Shown here: positions 10,467 to 22,251 of the stretch, in pieces
Layout of the letters: every line of letters begins with the position of its first letter
Numbering within the stretch: the first letter of the stretch is position 1
Source of the DNA: Mrakia gelida
Lineage: Eukaryota > Basidiomycota > Tremellomycetes > Cystofilobasidiales > Mrakiaceae
DNA length: 64,000 nucleotides
Direction: 5' to 3'
Assembly: GCA_024345305.1 (NCBI GenBank)
Contig: BRON01000014.1
Span: 868,001-932,000, forward strand
Translations under genes and position numbers: made by a program
Notes under the pieces: generated by a model
Databases searched by the model: none
What the model was told of the DNA's origin: nothing
Seen by the model: the letters and a program-made list of their open reading frames with translations, nothing else

Positions 10467-13413
10467 ATGAAGCTCTTTGCGTCTGCTCTCCTGTTCTCGG
10501 CTGCTGCTGTGTCTGCCCTTCCAGCTATCACTCGGCAAGGAAAGTGAGTGAATCGCCCGAGGAGGAAGGAGCTCCTTCTCTCATCCCTTCCTTCCTTTCC
10601 AAGCTCACCCTCTCCCCTTCCTCTTCCTTGTGTAGATTCCTGTACGATGAGAGTGGGACTCGATTCTTGCTAAAGGGTATTGCCTATCAAGAGGCTGGAA
10701 CTTTGGCTCCTGATTCTGCTGCCAACGCTGCCAACGTAAATCGCTCGTTCACCTTTCACCTCCTCAACCCTTCCTTCCTTCCTTGCCCTCCCATCGATCC
10801 CTCCCTCCCTCATCCTCTTCTCGCTCTACTCTTTTTCCTTCTCTCCCCTATCCCCTCTCTTCCCGAGACTGGTCTGATCTTGCTTTCTTCTCTGGTTGAT
10901 GGACTTCAGGGAGGCTACCCTGAGCCCAACTCTTACGTCGACCCTCTCGCCCAAGGAGACGCCTGTGCTCGAGATCTCCCGTATCTCCAGCAGCTGGGAG
11001 TGAACGTTATCCGAGTCTACTCGGTCAACTCGTCTCTCAACCACGACGCTTGCATGACTGCCTTCGAAGGAGCAGGAATCTACACCATGTGAGTTCGATT
11101 GGAGGGAAGGTCAAGAGCTCGAACCCTCTCCGTTGTTGACCTTTACGTTTCCCTCCTTCCCTCCCTTCTTCTCCCTCTCACCAGCATCGACTTGGCTCTC
11201 CCTCTGAACGGTTCCATCAACCGAGCGGATCCATCTTGGACCACTGATCTCTTGGGTCTCTGTACGTAAAATCCTCTCTTTCCTTCCTTCCCTCTCATGT
11301 TGAGCTCGCCTCGACCCTCTCTCGCCGGCTAAGACCTCTCCTCTTTGACCCCTGCTTCGCTTCCCCCCTCCCTCCAGACACCACCACCATCACCTCCTTC
11401 TCAAAGTACAACAACGTTCTCGCTTTCAACGTCGGAAACGAGGTCATCAACCTCGCTACCAACACCCAAGTCGCTCGTACGTCTGCCCACCCACATCTCT
11501 TTTCGCCAAACTCGAAACTAAACTCACCTCTTCGCTTTCGTTTCGTTCTATTTCGGTTTCTTTTGTTCGTTCAGCTTTCGTCAAAGCTGCTGCTCGAGAT
11601 ACCAAGGCCTTCCTCAAGTCTATCAGCTCCAAGGCTCTCGTTTCCTACACCTCGGGAGATGGACCCGTCTCTTGGAGGAGTGAGTCCATCCTCGACCTCT
11701 TCGCTTGGGAGGACGCGTTTCACCTCGATTCGCCCTCCTTCCTCCTTCCTTCTGACATCATCTTGTTCTTCGTCTGCCAGACGCCCTCGCTACCTATCTC
11801 TCGTGTGACTCGGACGATACGTCCATCGATATCTACGGACTCAACGTGAGTGCTGAGCTTGCTCCAGCTCGTCTCCCTTCTCGTTCGAACGGCGTACTGA
11901 CCTCGACTCCTTCACTTTTCGTCCTTTTCTAGAACTACGAGCTGTCAGTCCCTCGCGTTGCATCATCCCCTCTTCTTCATCGACTGATCATCTTTTCCCT
12001 CCTCGTCGAAACAGGTGCGGAGACGTCGGACTCACTGGATGGCAGGGAACTCTGAACGACTTCGCCGATCTCACGATCCCTATGTACCTTTCTGAGTACG
12101 GGTGAGTCACATTTCCCCTTTTCATCTCTTTTCCCGCCTTGGGGGGATGAGGAGAAGGATTTCGCATCTTTCCTCGACGCGAAGAGCTGACCGTCGCGTC
12201 TCCTCGTCTCCTTCAGATGCAACACCGCTGGAACCAGGACTTGGAGCGAAGTTCCCATTCTCTACGCTACTCCTGTGTCCGACGAGTGGTCCGGAGGAAT
12301 CGCCTGTGAGTTTTCTCAAATCTCTCGAAGATACCAAGACGCGACGAGCTCGAAAGTTGACCTCCCTCCTCTCCCTTCAGTCTCCTACTTCCCCACCAGC
12401 GACAACTTCGGAATGGTCACCCTCTCCTCCGACAACACCACCGTCACCGCCTCTACCGAGTTCGACAACCTCGTCACCCAGCTCGCGAACGTCACTCTCC
12501 CCACCACTCCCGCCAAAGCTTCCGTTTCCAACGCCGCCGCTCCTTCGTGCCCTACCCAGAGCGCCGACTTCAACGCCAGCACCACCCTCCCTCCTACCCC
12601 CGACCTCAGCGTCTGCCAGTGCCTCGAGGATTCCGCTTTCAGCTGCGTCAGGCGAGCTGTGACCGCTGCCCAACCCGTTATCGTCGGAGATCAGCTCAAG
12701 TGAGTCGTCGTTCACGAAGATCGAACAAGGCTCGGACTCGTTCGCTGACCTTCGATCTTTCTTCTCGCTCATAGCTACGGATGCTCCTTGCTTGGATCGG
12801 ACGGATCGAACGCTACCTGCACCACCATCGCCGCTGATGGAGCTACTGGAACGTACGGAACCCTCTCGTTCTGCTCTGCCGACATCAAGCTCAGCTGTGA
12901 GCTCCCTCTCGTCGTCTCTTCCCGTCTCGAACGCTCTCGCTGACTCATCATCCCTTCCTTTCCTTCCCCAGACGTCTACTCCGCTCACTACATCTTCACC
13001 AACTACAACGCTCAGGCTTGCGAGTGAGTTCTCACCTCCGTCCTCACCTTCGCTTCCTCGTCGCGTCTCGCGTCTCGCTCCGCCATTCTTTCTCTGACCC
13101 ATCTCCCTTCCTCTCCTCCTTTCCCAGCTTCGCCGGAAACGCAACCATCAACCCCGACGCTCCCAAATCCGCTTCCGAAGCCTCCACCGTCGCGTCCGCC
13201 TGTCTCGCCAAAATCCCCGTCGGAGGAGTCTTCACTCCCTCAGCCGTCGCTTCAGCCACCGCTGGAGCCTCAGGAACCGCTACTGGAGCCGCTCCTTCGG
13301 GAACCTCGACGGCGGGATCAGGAAACACCGGTGGAGCCAGCAGCAGGTTCGGAGCTGGAGGAGGAGTCGCGTCGCTCGTCGCTCTCGCTCTTGGGGTCAT
13401 CGCGTTCGCTTAA
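10467..13413 (+). CDS. GPI-anchored 1,3-beta-glucanosyltransferase (GH72 plus CBM43)
   Basis: Fourteen exons: 10467..10543, 10636..10735, 10910..11088, 11185..11261, 11378..11476, 11575..11679, 11781..11845, 11933..11943, 12015..12101, 12217..12305, 12381..12699, 12775..12896, 12972..13023, 13128..13413; 555 residues. The Gas/Gel/Phr family elongates and branches beta-1,3-glucan in the cell wall. A signal peptide covers about residues 1-18. The GH72 domain carries both catalytic glutamates: NVGNE (acid/base) and YLSEYGCN (nucleophile). It is followed by an X8/CBM43-type Cys-rich module ([12 protein letters not shown] ... YGCSLLG ... [20 protein letters not shown] ... YIFTNYN). A Ser/Thr/Gly/Ala-rich linker then leads to a hydrophobic C terminus ([15 protein letters not shown]), the expected GPI signal. 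So this is the longer, CBM43-bearing branch of the family. Exon 8 is only 11 bases. Confidence 0.95.
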
Positions 13414-14094
13414 ACCAACCAACCCCTGGACGGTCTTCTTCCTCTTTCGTTTCTTGGGACTTTCGCAACCTCCTTACTTATGTATCCCTACTCCCTTCAG
13501 CTCTTCTTCGTTTCGTTCCTTGTTCGTCGTCGCCTCGCTCGCCGCTTCACACTCGCTTCGTCGTTCGTCGTTCTTGGACTTCTCTTCTTCCTTCTCCTTC
13601 GTTTTTCTCTCCTTCGTTCTTCTCTTCTTGGACACAACCCTCAACCCTCGCACTCGCATAGTTCTCTCGCTCCCGTACTCGAACACTTCCCCCTTAAACT
13701 TGAGCTCCGTCTCGGACCTAATCGCTCGTTTTCTTTTACAAAGTAATGTAGAGCCGTTGATACCAAAGGGAATCTCTCTTCTCACCCTTGCTTTGGACGA
13801 GAGGGGACGGAGGGCGTTCGGAGGAGCAAAAGAGCGAGCGACGGACTCGACGCGTCGATGTCGCCTCAGCTCGGTTCGCCGTCGTCTCGCAGCTGTCCTC
13901 AGTCCGCTGGCTTCCTCGACTGAGCTCAACACGCCTCAGTCATTTCAGCAGATGACTACAACTCGGCGCACTCCGCTCGAAAGCACGCGGTGAAGAGGAC
14001 TGAACTGTTTTTGGACGCGAGCTTCAAGTTGTGACTCGCCCTCCTTTCCTCTCCTTTTCTCTCTCTCAACTCCCACCCACTCAGCTCTTCTGAC
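13414..14094. other. Intergenic, 3' flank and next promoter
   Basis: Pyrimidine-rich 3' flank of the glucanosyltransferase gene, a palindrome near 13848, then the promoter of the acetyltransferase gene. No additional gene seen. Confidence 0.5.
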
Positions 14095-15262
14095 ATGTCG
14101 ACGAGTTCTGCCGTAGAGATTTCTTCTGTCACTCCAGCCGACTACGAAGCGCTGGCAGAAGCGAGAGTCAGAGCTTTTGAGTTCGACGAGGTGAGCGATT
14201 CGACGACTCGTCTTTAGTTCGTTGGCGCCGTCGTCGAGGCTGGATTTCGTTCAATGGGTGATGCGAGATCTGACTGACTGACTCCTGCTTCTTTCTCGAT
14301 TTGGGTGGATGACTATGAATTTTCAGGTGATGACCTCGACCTACCCTCTTTCCATCCGACCTTCCCTCGAAGTCCTTGCTGGTGAGTCGCGTCGATTCGA
14401 GCGTCGAAGACTGAAGTGATTCCAATCCTCCCCTCCCATTCCCGTCCTGACTCCCCTCTTACGTCTCGACCTCATCTTCTCTCCTCCCCAGCTCTCAACG
14501 TCCAGGAGCAAATAAAACAAGCCTCGGAACCTCACTTCGACCTCCTCAAAGTCAAAGCTTCCCTCGCGGACGGACGCGTCGTTGGTTCTGCAACCTGGCG
14601 GATCCCCATCGACAGGACTTCCACAGGAGGAGATCCACTGCCCGAGGAGGTGGAACTCAAGGCGATGTTGGCGCAGAAGGAGCGAGAAGGGTGGGAGGAC
14701 GAGCACGATGCGATTCGAGACTTGGGGTTTCGTGGGAAGTTTGGGGGCGACTTGAGGAGGATCAGGAAGGAGAGATATGAGGGGAGAGAGCATTGGTATC
14801 TGGTGAGTCGCATCTCAAGTTTCTCTCGTTCGTTTTGAGGTCTTGCTTCGAACGAGGAAGGGGAAGATCTCCCCCCAGGCCTGACGCGTCGGGTCGCTTC
14901 CCTCGCTCATTTTTCTGCCTTCCTTTTTCTTCCAGAACTTTCGTTCACCCGGACTACCAAGGCACAGGAATCGGGTCAGCTTTGATCGCCTACGGGACTG
15001 ATCGAGCAGACGCTGCTGGTCTCTGTACTTGGTTGGAAGCTTCGCCTCACGTTCGTTCGACTCAACGATGTCTGCTTTCCTCTCACCTCGTCCTCGAAAC
15101 GCTGACTTACTTCATTCTTGCTCCGATATATCACAGGGCCAGCAAGTCTACTTCCAACGCGGCTTCAAAGTCGCAGGCTGGTGTGAACTCGTCGGTGAGG
15201 AGTTCGAGGGAGGTTCGCTTAGATGGCCTGGGATGGAGAGGAAGCCTGTCACTCGCGGCTGA
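14095..15262 (+). CDS. GNAT-family N-acetyltransferase (reading frame problem at one junction)
   Basis: Exons 14095..14190, 14327..14381, 14492..14802, 14936..15050, 15137..15262. GNAT enzymes move the acetyl group of acetyl-CoA to an amine. The diagnostic acetyl-CoA loop is present (HPDYQGTGIGSALI), preceded by the strand EHWYL and followed by QVYFQRGFKVAGW, as in the small-molecule GNATs. Substrate cannot be told. Odd point: exon 3 ends in phase 0 at the best donor (CTG|GTGAGT), but exon 4 must be entered in phase 2 (A, then ACT TTC GTT CAC CCG), so the canonical splice shifts the frame by one base. Using a weaker GTTTTG donor about 32 bases downstream would restore the frame but insert ten residues inside a core strand. 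Either the gene is mutated, the assembly has an error, or a non-standard donor is used. Confidence 0.75.
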
Positions 15263-15573
15263 ACGGAGACCTAGGTAAATATATAGAGGTTCTGAAATGC
15301 GCTCGAGCGTCTGCTGGGTCTTCTCAGCGAAGTTTTGTCGGAAAAGGAGAGAACAACGACGCGTCGAGCAACGAGAGTCGAAGATCCGAACAAACCCATA
15401 ATAATAGATAGAGAGAACCTAAAACCCAAAAGATAACGAAATAATGCGAGAGACGAGATATTATGCAGGGAGGAAAGTGAGAACTAGTCTAGTCTAGATC
15501 GAACCCGAAAAAAAGAAAAAAAGAGATCGAGACGTTGGACGCGTCCGTCGATGGTGAGCAAGCGAGCGATGGC
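15263..15573. other. Intergenic, convergent 3' flanks
   Basis: A-rich short stretch between two converging genes with palindromes near 15361. Nothing else recognised. Confidence 0.45.
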
Positions 15574-16689
15574 TCAAGCCTTGACGCACTGGCCAGCGGC
15601 GGAGAGGGAGAAGCCTCGGGTGCAGGATTCTGAGCAGGGCCGAAGAAGATCTGGTTAGCTTTGTTCGGTGAAGAGAGCGAAACGAAAACGAGACGCGTCG
15701 AGAACGAGAACACTCACGGACGACGCAAGATCCGAGCTCGCACGAGACTTCATCAGCTCCGATGATGTCTGAGCAGTCGACTCCGGCTCCTCCGATGCAT
15801 CCTCCACACGAGCTGAAGAGGGGAAGGGAAGAAGGGAGGAGGGGGAGTCAGTGAGAAGCTCCGAGGTCAAACGAACGAGACGCGTCGAGGTTTCGCTCCG
15901 ACGCTCAACCTCAAACCCCAGGGAAGCTCCACACGCGACTCACTTCAAGTTCTCCTTGACGTTGATGCACCCGAAACCCTTCTTGAGAGGGCATGCCTGC
16001 TCTCCGATAGGACACACCTTCCCTCCCCTGAAGATCGACTGCTCCTCGAGGACCTTCCGTTTCTTGTAGGCGGGAGAGGCGAGAGGTGCGGCGACTCCAG
16101 CGTTACCAGCAGTTCCGACGGTCGGACACGACTGAGCGTACGCGGCGTCCGAGTAAGCAGCTCCTCCGGTGTAGATCTGTGAGCGAGAACGAAGCGAGAG
16201 AGGTCAGCTCAAGTGCGAGGAGGGTCGAGGGAGGAAGATGGACATGGACTTTCGCACGTCCCGTCCTTCCCCATAGCATAGCCACTCTTCCCCTGGCACC
16301 GGTCGATCATGCCCTGATTCCAGCCGCCGGCGCTGTCCCACGATGAGCAAATTTTTGGATATCTGAGGAGGAGAGGAAAGCGCGAAACCCGTCAGCTCTG
16401 CTCGTGTCGCGAATGAAGCCTAAAACTCCCCCTTCACTCACCCAGTGAAGGTATAGCAGAGACCGCCTGAACCGGCTGAAGGATTGTAGGTCCATCCAAC
16501 GCAACCCGTCCTGGCCGCGCAGAGATCGATGCAAGCGGCTTGGGTTGAGACGGGCTGGGTCCCGCTGATTCCACCCTGCCCATAGTTCCACGACCTAGCA
16601 AATATACCGCTGAATTGGACGTAGTCTACAGCGTGGGAGGAGCTGGCGAGAGCGAGGAGAGCGAGGAGGGAGGGGACGATGGCGAGCAT
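15574..16689 (-). CDS. Secreted Cys-rich protein, PAN-like N-terminal half and PriA-like C-terminal half
   Basis: Exons: 16442..16689, 16372 to about 16260, 15944..16176, 15718..15812, 15574..15650. A signal peptide (LLALLALASSSHAVDY) opens the protein. The first two exons encode a Cys-containing module (ACIDLCAARTGCVGWTYNP ... ICSSWDSAGGWNQGMIDRC) reminiscent of PAN/apple or WSC-like folds. The last three exons encode the basidiomycete PriA-like pattern CPIGEQACPLKKGFGCINV, SCGGCIGGAGVDCSDI, ADEVSCELGSCVV, ESCTRGF. Such proteins are secreted and associated with the cell surface; no biochemical role is established from sequence. The junction between exons 2 and 3 is not solved: no GT in phase 0 exists near the end of exon 2, although both flanking frames look right and a good branch point and CACAG acceptor are present. 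It could also be two overlapping transcript models. Confidence 0.7.
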
Positions 16690-17641
16690 GGCGTTTGGAG
16701 GGGGGGGGGAGGGAGGGAAGAAGGCGAAGAGCGTTGAATTGATGAGGGATGGAGGGGAGAGAAGAAGAGAGGAAGGGAAGAGATGAAAGAGGCGAGAACG
16801 CTCGGGAGGGAAGATGAGTGGAAGGAAGAAGGTGGGAGTTGGTGGAGAGAGCGAAAGCGAAGAAGAAAAGCTCTTGTTTTCACGACTTCGCCCCCGCGCG
16901 CGACGCCTCTTTGGCTGAGACTTCGGCCCCTCCTTCCAAACCGAGGTGTCTGTGCTTGTCCGGAGGGGAAGCGAGCATGAGGGGAACCCTGTTTCCGAAT
17001 CTTGGTACCAAATACATCTGGGTACCGAACAGGGAAGGGAGAAGCCGCTGCGGGTTTTTCTTCGGCGCCTCGTCTCGACGACTCAACCTTCCTTTCAATT
17101 CGCTTTCCGAAGTGCTTTGGCAGGAGTTGAAGAGGGAAAGACGAAGCTGCTACATCATCTTCCGTCTACGAGCTTTGCAGTCCCGACTCCCGACGGAAGC
17201 TTTTCTAGAGAGCGGAGAGTGAGCGCAACGCTAGCGTTCGTGGGGTCGGAGTCGACTCGCACCGATCAGGTCTCATTCCTCTTCTCGCCCAGGTCTTGAA
17301 AGAAGTCACCAGAGTCCAGCCATCCCCAACGTGCCACCTGTTCAGAGGCGTTTTGAGACCATGCCAGAGGTTCGGCAGCTCACAACTGCTCCTACTCGCT
17401 TCTTCTCGTCGCGCTAATCTGCTCCCCTTTTTCCTCGTCGCGTCCCTTTCACCCCCTGCGTCTGTTCCTGCTTCTCGTTCGCTCTAATCTTCTCTGTCAA
17501 CCTGGGGTTACGCTACTGCCAACGAAGCTTTTTCGCATTTGACAGCGCCGAAGAGCGAACGTTTGAAAGAATACAAAGGAGGGGAAAGGAAACAGCATCG
17601 ACCTCGCGAAGAACGAGTCGAGCTTCGATCGACGACTCACC
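16690..17641. other. Intergenic, promoter of the PriA-like gene
   Basis: Upstream region of the minus-strand PriA-like gene and downstream region of the coiled-coil gene. Two GGTACC sites 20 bases apart lie near 17005 and 17023. No gene seen. Confidence 0.45.
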
Positions 17642-20404
17642 TCACCTCCTCGTCCTCCCCTCCCTCTCGCGTTCTCTCGTCGACTTCTTCAAGAACCTCC
17701 CTCTCAAGATCGCCTCCCTGCGAACCAAGAACGAGACAAAGCACACTCGTCAGCTTCGAGTTCGCGAGACGAGCCAAGGAAGGAAAGGAAACGAGCGACT
17801 GACCTCTCCCTCCTTGCCGTTTCGAACTCCTCCTTCGTCTTCCTCAGCTGTTCCTCAGCTTGCTCCCTTCCATCGACGAGCAGTCGCATGACGTTGTCGG
17901 TGTACGTTGCCTCTTGAGTTTCGAGGTCGGCTGGGGAGCGAAGGGAAGATAAAGGGAGCGAGGGTCAGCGAAGAAAAAAGGCGGACGCGTCGAGAAACGG
18001 AAGAACGAGAACGAACCGAGAAGACCTGAGTGATCCTCGACGAGAGGTTTGGGAGCGAGGAACTGCTTCGAGAGGGTATGAAGGCGAATCCGTTCTGCGA
18101 TGAGACTGGTGAGGGTCGAGTGAAGGCCGTCGAAATCCTATGGATCGAGCGAAGAACCGAGACATCAGCTGTCGCGTCGCGAGAACGAACGAGAACGAAA
18201 CGAAGAAGACTCACCATCCCCACTTCACCCATCCCCATCAACTGCCCAACCACTTTCCTATCCGCTCCTTCCTTGGTCCCCAGTGAACTCTCAACCCTCG
18301 TCCCCCACCTTTCGGTTCTGACGAGGCCGAGTTCTCGTTCGAGCGTTCCGTCGAGTTTGGCGAGGGAGATTTGAATGGTTGAGAGGGATGTGGGGAGGGT
18401 TGAAGAGGTGAGGGTTTGGGACTGAGGAGAGAAGGAAGCGAGGGAGAGGAGAGAAGGTTAAGAAAAAGTTCAAGGAGGGAGAGAGAAGGACAAAGAGGAG
18501 ATGAACGAACCTCGACAGCGAGAGCTTGAGACGACGCGACCAGGGAGTCGTAAGCTGCTCGGAGGGAGGAGGTTTCGGTGAAGAGGTTGTTCTGACAAGC
18601 GAACGGTCGCACGAGTCAGCAGATGCGGAGTAAGAGGGGAAAGAGGAGGGAAGCTCACCCTTTCCTCCTCAAGTTCAACGAGCTTGTCCTTGTTCTCGGC
18701 TCGTCCAGCAAGGAGCTCCTGTCCATACGATGAGAGCTTGTCCACGAAATCGGGATCGGTTCGACGAGACGCTCGGGATTCGATGTGGGCGAGGATCTCC
18801 GTCCTGTGAGCGAAACGAAACGAGAAAGGTCAGGGCTGAACTCGAAGCGAAGCGAGAGAAAGTCGAAACGAGACTGACCTCCTCTTTTCCATTCCCGCTT
18901 TGTCCGACCCAAACTCCCTCCGAAGCTTCTCGTCCAGCCTCTTCTCTAGCTCCGACCTCTTGGATGGGCGGGGAGGCGTAGTTCGACGTTCATCCAAAAG
19001 CGAGAGGTGGAGGAGGTGAAGTTCCTGTTTCGTGAACGAGAGGGAAGTCGACGCGTCAGATCGAGGAAGATGAGACCGAGCAACGATAACAAAGCTTACC
19101 AGCAGAGCATCTCGAGTGTGCTGGGGATCCGTATCGTCGAAGCTTCCGGTTTGAACACTGCAGACGAAGAGGAGGAGATCGAGAAACGCGTTAGCGAAGA
19201 CGAAGATTGAAGGAGGAGGGAGAGTCGAACGAACCTCATCAACTGCAGCGACCGTTCCAGCTCGAGTTGAAGGGTCTCCAAAAGAACTTCCGGTGAGATC
19301 TGAAGGAGTTGAGGGCCCAGATTCGATGGCTCCGTGTACTTGGAAGGAAAGTCGATGTAGCTTGAGATGGATTGAAGGAGAGTCGCGAGTTGGGTCTGTG
19401 AGAAACGAGGGAAGAAAGTCAGCGAGCGATGCACAGCGGAGCTCGGACGAAACACTGACCTTCTGATCCTCTTCCGAGAGAGTAAACCTGGGAACCACAA
19501 AGCTGATCAGCCGAGGAGGAACCTTGTTCCTCGCGTTCGAACGACACTCGCCTCTCCTCTCCCTCCTTGCCTCCTCCCTCGAGCTCAACCATCTCCCCCA
19601 GGGCCTCGATCATCCCCAAACCACTTCTCCACCTCTCTCCAGCCACGTTGAGCATATCCCTCTTCATCTTGAGCGCGATCGTCTCCTCATCCGTCCGTTC
19701 TTCCTTCCTCGTCTCGTCGGACAACAACGCGTCGAGGGTCGACTGCAAGCTCGCGAGACGGGCGTCCAGCTTGGAGAGGGTTGCGAGGGAGGTGAGGTTG
19801 AGTTGATGGGAAGAGGTTGAAGGCGGGAAGAGGGTTTGTAAGGTTGGGCGAGAGAGGTGGGCGGTGGTAGAAGGGGATTGGAGTCTGGAGGAGAAAGAGA
19901 GGGAGGGGGAGGGAGGAAAGGCGAGGTGAGCTTGGACTGAGACGATGGACGCTCTACAGAGAGAACGACGAGAGGGCCGAACCTATGGATTTCGGATCTG
20001 ATATGAGAAGTCTTGTTCCGTCCTAGTAGATGTAGAGAAAGCTGTTGAAGGAGGATGTGGATTGAGCCTCGGCAGAATCTAGAGCAGAAGGAGGGAAGGA
20101 AGGGAAAGAGGTCAACATCAGCTCTTGTGCAAGCCCGAGCGAAAGAAGAAGATTTTCGCCGGACCGACCTGGTCGCATCTGCAAGCTTGAGCTCCTTGGT
20201 TTCCCTAGCTCTCCCCCATGGATCTACAGCTGCTCGTTCGACCGAGGAGGACGAGGAGGAAGGAGGAAGATAGCGGAGGTCGTCGACCAGCCACGAGAGA
20301 AGCTCAGGAGGAGTAGAGAGAACGAGGCGAGAGGAGCTGATGGTAGGAGCAGTTGAAGGTGGTGCGCTGGGTTGTTGACGAGACCTGCTTGGTATACGAG
20401 ACAT
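17642..20404 (-). CDS. Coiled-coil protein, candidate augmin subunit 5 (HAUS5/AUG5-like)
   Basis: Thirteen exons: 20169..20404, 19983..20078, 19552..19884, 19460..19487, 19235..19395, 19100..19157, 18879..19024, 18659..18803, 18511..18591, 18215..18421, 18017..18137, 17804..17930, 17642..17717; 604 residues, all phases closing. The N terminus has PPELLSWLVDDLRY, then after a disordered insert FCRGSIHILLQQLSLHLLG and SHIRSEIHR. This order (a short WL..EM-type helix, then [IL]CRG....W..L, then an IR.N helix) is the signature I know from HAUS5/AUG5, the augmin subunit that helps recruit gamma-tubulin to existing microtubules. The rest is almost all heptad-like helix with Glu/Lys/Arg/Leu, and total length is close to human HAUS5. 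Confidence in the coding structure is high; the augmin assignment is an inference from a short N-terminal match. The intron 19488..19551 starts with GC. The start was taken at MSRIPSRS; an in-frame ATG lies 72 bases upstream. Confidence 0.75.
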
Positions 20405-20543
20405 GTCTCTTGGAAGAGAGGTCGGAGATGGTTGCGAAGGAAGAAGGAGGAGAGGAGGAGGAGCGAGCTCAAACATCTAGAAAGCTCGTCCATCTCGTCT
20501 TCTTCCTCCCGACTTCCATCAGCCTCAACAGACGTTGTTCACC
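20405..20543. promoter_or_regulatory. Short divergent promoter
   Basis: Only 139 bases separate the start codons of the augmin-like gene (minus) and the F-box-like gene (plus), so the two must share regulatory DNA. The plus strand is purine-rich and turns pyrimidine-rich before the ATG at 20544. Confidence 0.55.
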
Positions 20544-21492
20544 ATGTCAGCCTCTCCCCTCCCATCCCTTCCGACCGAGCTCAAGAAGGAAATCCTCAAG
20601 TTCTGCGATCCTTCCACTCTCGCTCAGACCTCTCGAGTCTCCCTCGCCTTTCTCGAGCTCACCTCTCCTCTTCTATACATCCACGTGGATATCCAAGGAT
20701 CGGAACAGCTCGAGAGAATGCTCGTAGAGAGGGTCAGTTCTTCTTGAATCTATCAACCTCGTGTAGACGGCAGTTGATGAGCTTCTGAGCTTCCCTCCTC
20801 TCCCTCCCCAGGACTCCTCCCATCAACCTCAACTGTCCGCCCTCCTCTCTCTCGACCAAATCAAGACGCTCACCTTCACGGAACCGAGGATCACCGTCCC
20901 CTCCCCAGTCTTTCCTCTCCGTCTCGACCGGTTCGCATCCTCTACCCACTCCCTCCAACGGCTCTCCGTCTTCCTCCCCTTCACCGCCCACGGCCTCCCC
21001 GTTTCAGGAGGACACGTCTTCACCCGCGATCTCGTCTCTCTACGGATCCTCGACATCCTCCATCCAGTCCATCTCCACGTCGAAGGACTACCCTCGAGAT
21101 CAGCAGACGGCGCCGTCATCGACAGACAGGGCGAGTTCCCCCCCCTGCTGATTGCGCTGGGTCGCAAAATCAACCCCAACCTCCGCTCCCTGCACCTCAA
21201 GAACGCCATGGTCAACTTCAATAGGATCCCCTCATCCCTTCGGGACTTCGTCGTTGAGGTTTCGGAGGACCTGGGCGTGGATTGCTCGTTTTTCATGAGA
21301 CACGTAATCTGGTCGAACCTCCTTCGCGACGCGCCTGAGGTGGGAGGACCAGAGATCGCGGTCCGGGTTGGGACTGAGGCGAGAAAAAGGGTGATGCTGA
21401 AGGACTTTAGATCGAGGATCGGACATGATTGGGTTGCGGGGGAGGTCAAGGAGACGTGGTTGAAGCAGGTCGAGGCAGCTGTTCGTCTTTGA
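20544..21492 (+). CDS. F-box-like protein, lineage family copy 1
   Basis: Exons 20544..20732 and 20812..21492, 289 residues. The first exon encodes an F-box-like helix set (LPTELKKEILKFCD, TLAQTSRVSLAFLEL, SPLLYIHVDI), the usual place for Skp1 binding in SCF ubiquitin ligases. The second exon holds a divergent C-terminal part with leucine-rich elements (LHLKNAMVNF, LRDFVVEVSEDL) that would serve as substrate-recognition region. Four relatives in this window share the same intron position just after the conserved first exon, and motifs such as SPLLY and SLHLKNA. Function as an SCF adaptor is inferred; substrates are unknown. C-terminal residues differ strongly between copies. Confidence 0.75.
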
Positions 21493-22251
21493 GCTCTCGT
21501 TCGAAAACTTGTGAGTGGATCCGACTTTATGAAACCTTTTTTTCAGCAACTCGCTGATCTCTCGCTCTCTAACTTTTGTCTCCTCTCTAGCCTTCGTCCC
21601 TCGTTCATCGCCCAACTTCTCGACGCATCGACGACCGCTCTCGTGTCATCGCTCGGTCCAGGTAGCTCTCTCGATGGATGACTCTTCGCCCCCTTACCCA
21701 TCAGGGTCGCCTACTCGGACAGGAAAGCCTCGAAGCTCGCAGCGCCGAGAGGATCGAAGAACATTCGACGCGTCCACGCCTTCTCCCTCAGACCTCTTCG
21801 CTCGAAAAGCTGATCTTCTTTCCGAATGATCCCCAGCTCTTCTCACCGCACCAACAGTATATCATCCAAGCAGTGCGCCCTCCATCTCCTCAACCATCTC
21901 TCCCTCCTCAACCGCTCTCTTGAATCTCAAACCAAACCTCCGGCGACTCGTTTTCGATTTCCGCGCCGGCTGACCCATCGTTCCTTTTCTTCCTTCAAGA
22001 AGCGGTCGACGGTCGATGGCCAGCTCTCAGAAGCCCATCTACGGGATGCCCGAACCCAATATACAGTTCGCTGACATCTTGAGCTTGGTGAGTCCCCGCT
22101 TGAGTCTACAAATGCGTCGCCGGCGAAGTCGAAAGCGATGGGCTGAAAAAGGGTCGAGCTGATCTTCATTCCTTTCTCTTCCTCTATCCACCACCTCGCC
22201 AGCTTTTTCGACCTCACCCACCTCATCTACCAACACTCAAAACTCTCAAGA
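21493..22251. other. Intergenic, leader of the dehydrogenase gene
   Basis: Contains the presumed 5' leader of the downstream gene. Short open frames start at ATG 21676 (about 50 codons) and ATG 22018 (MASSQKPIYGMPEPNIQF...). The second is spliced out of frame with the main ORF, so it could be an upstream ORF. Neither is convincing as a separate gene. Confidence 0.45.
22088..22202 (+). other. Predicted intron in the 5' untranslated region
   Basis: GTGAGTCC donor at 22088, branch point GAGCTGAT, and acceptor CGCCAG ending at 22202, 49 bases before the start codon of the dehydrogenase gene. The splice signals are as good as those of coding introns in the window. Confidence 0.55.

Noticed and set aside
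16998..17030. Two GGTACC sites close together as an inverted repeat or operator
   Set aside because: Only six-base palindromes, no longer symmetry around them.
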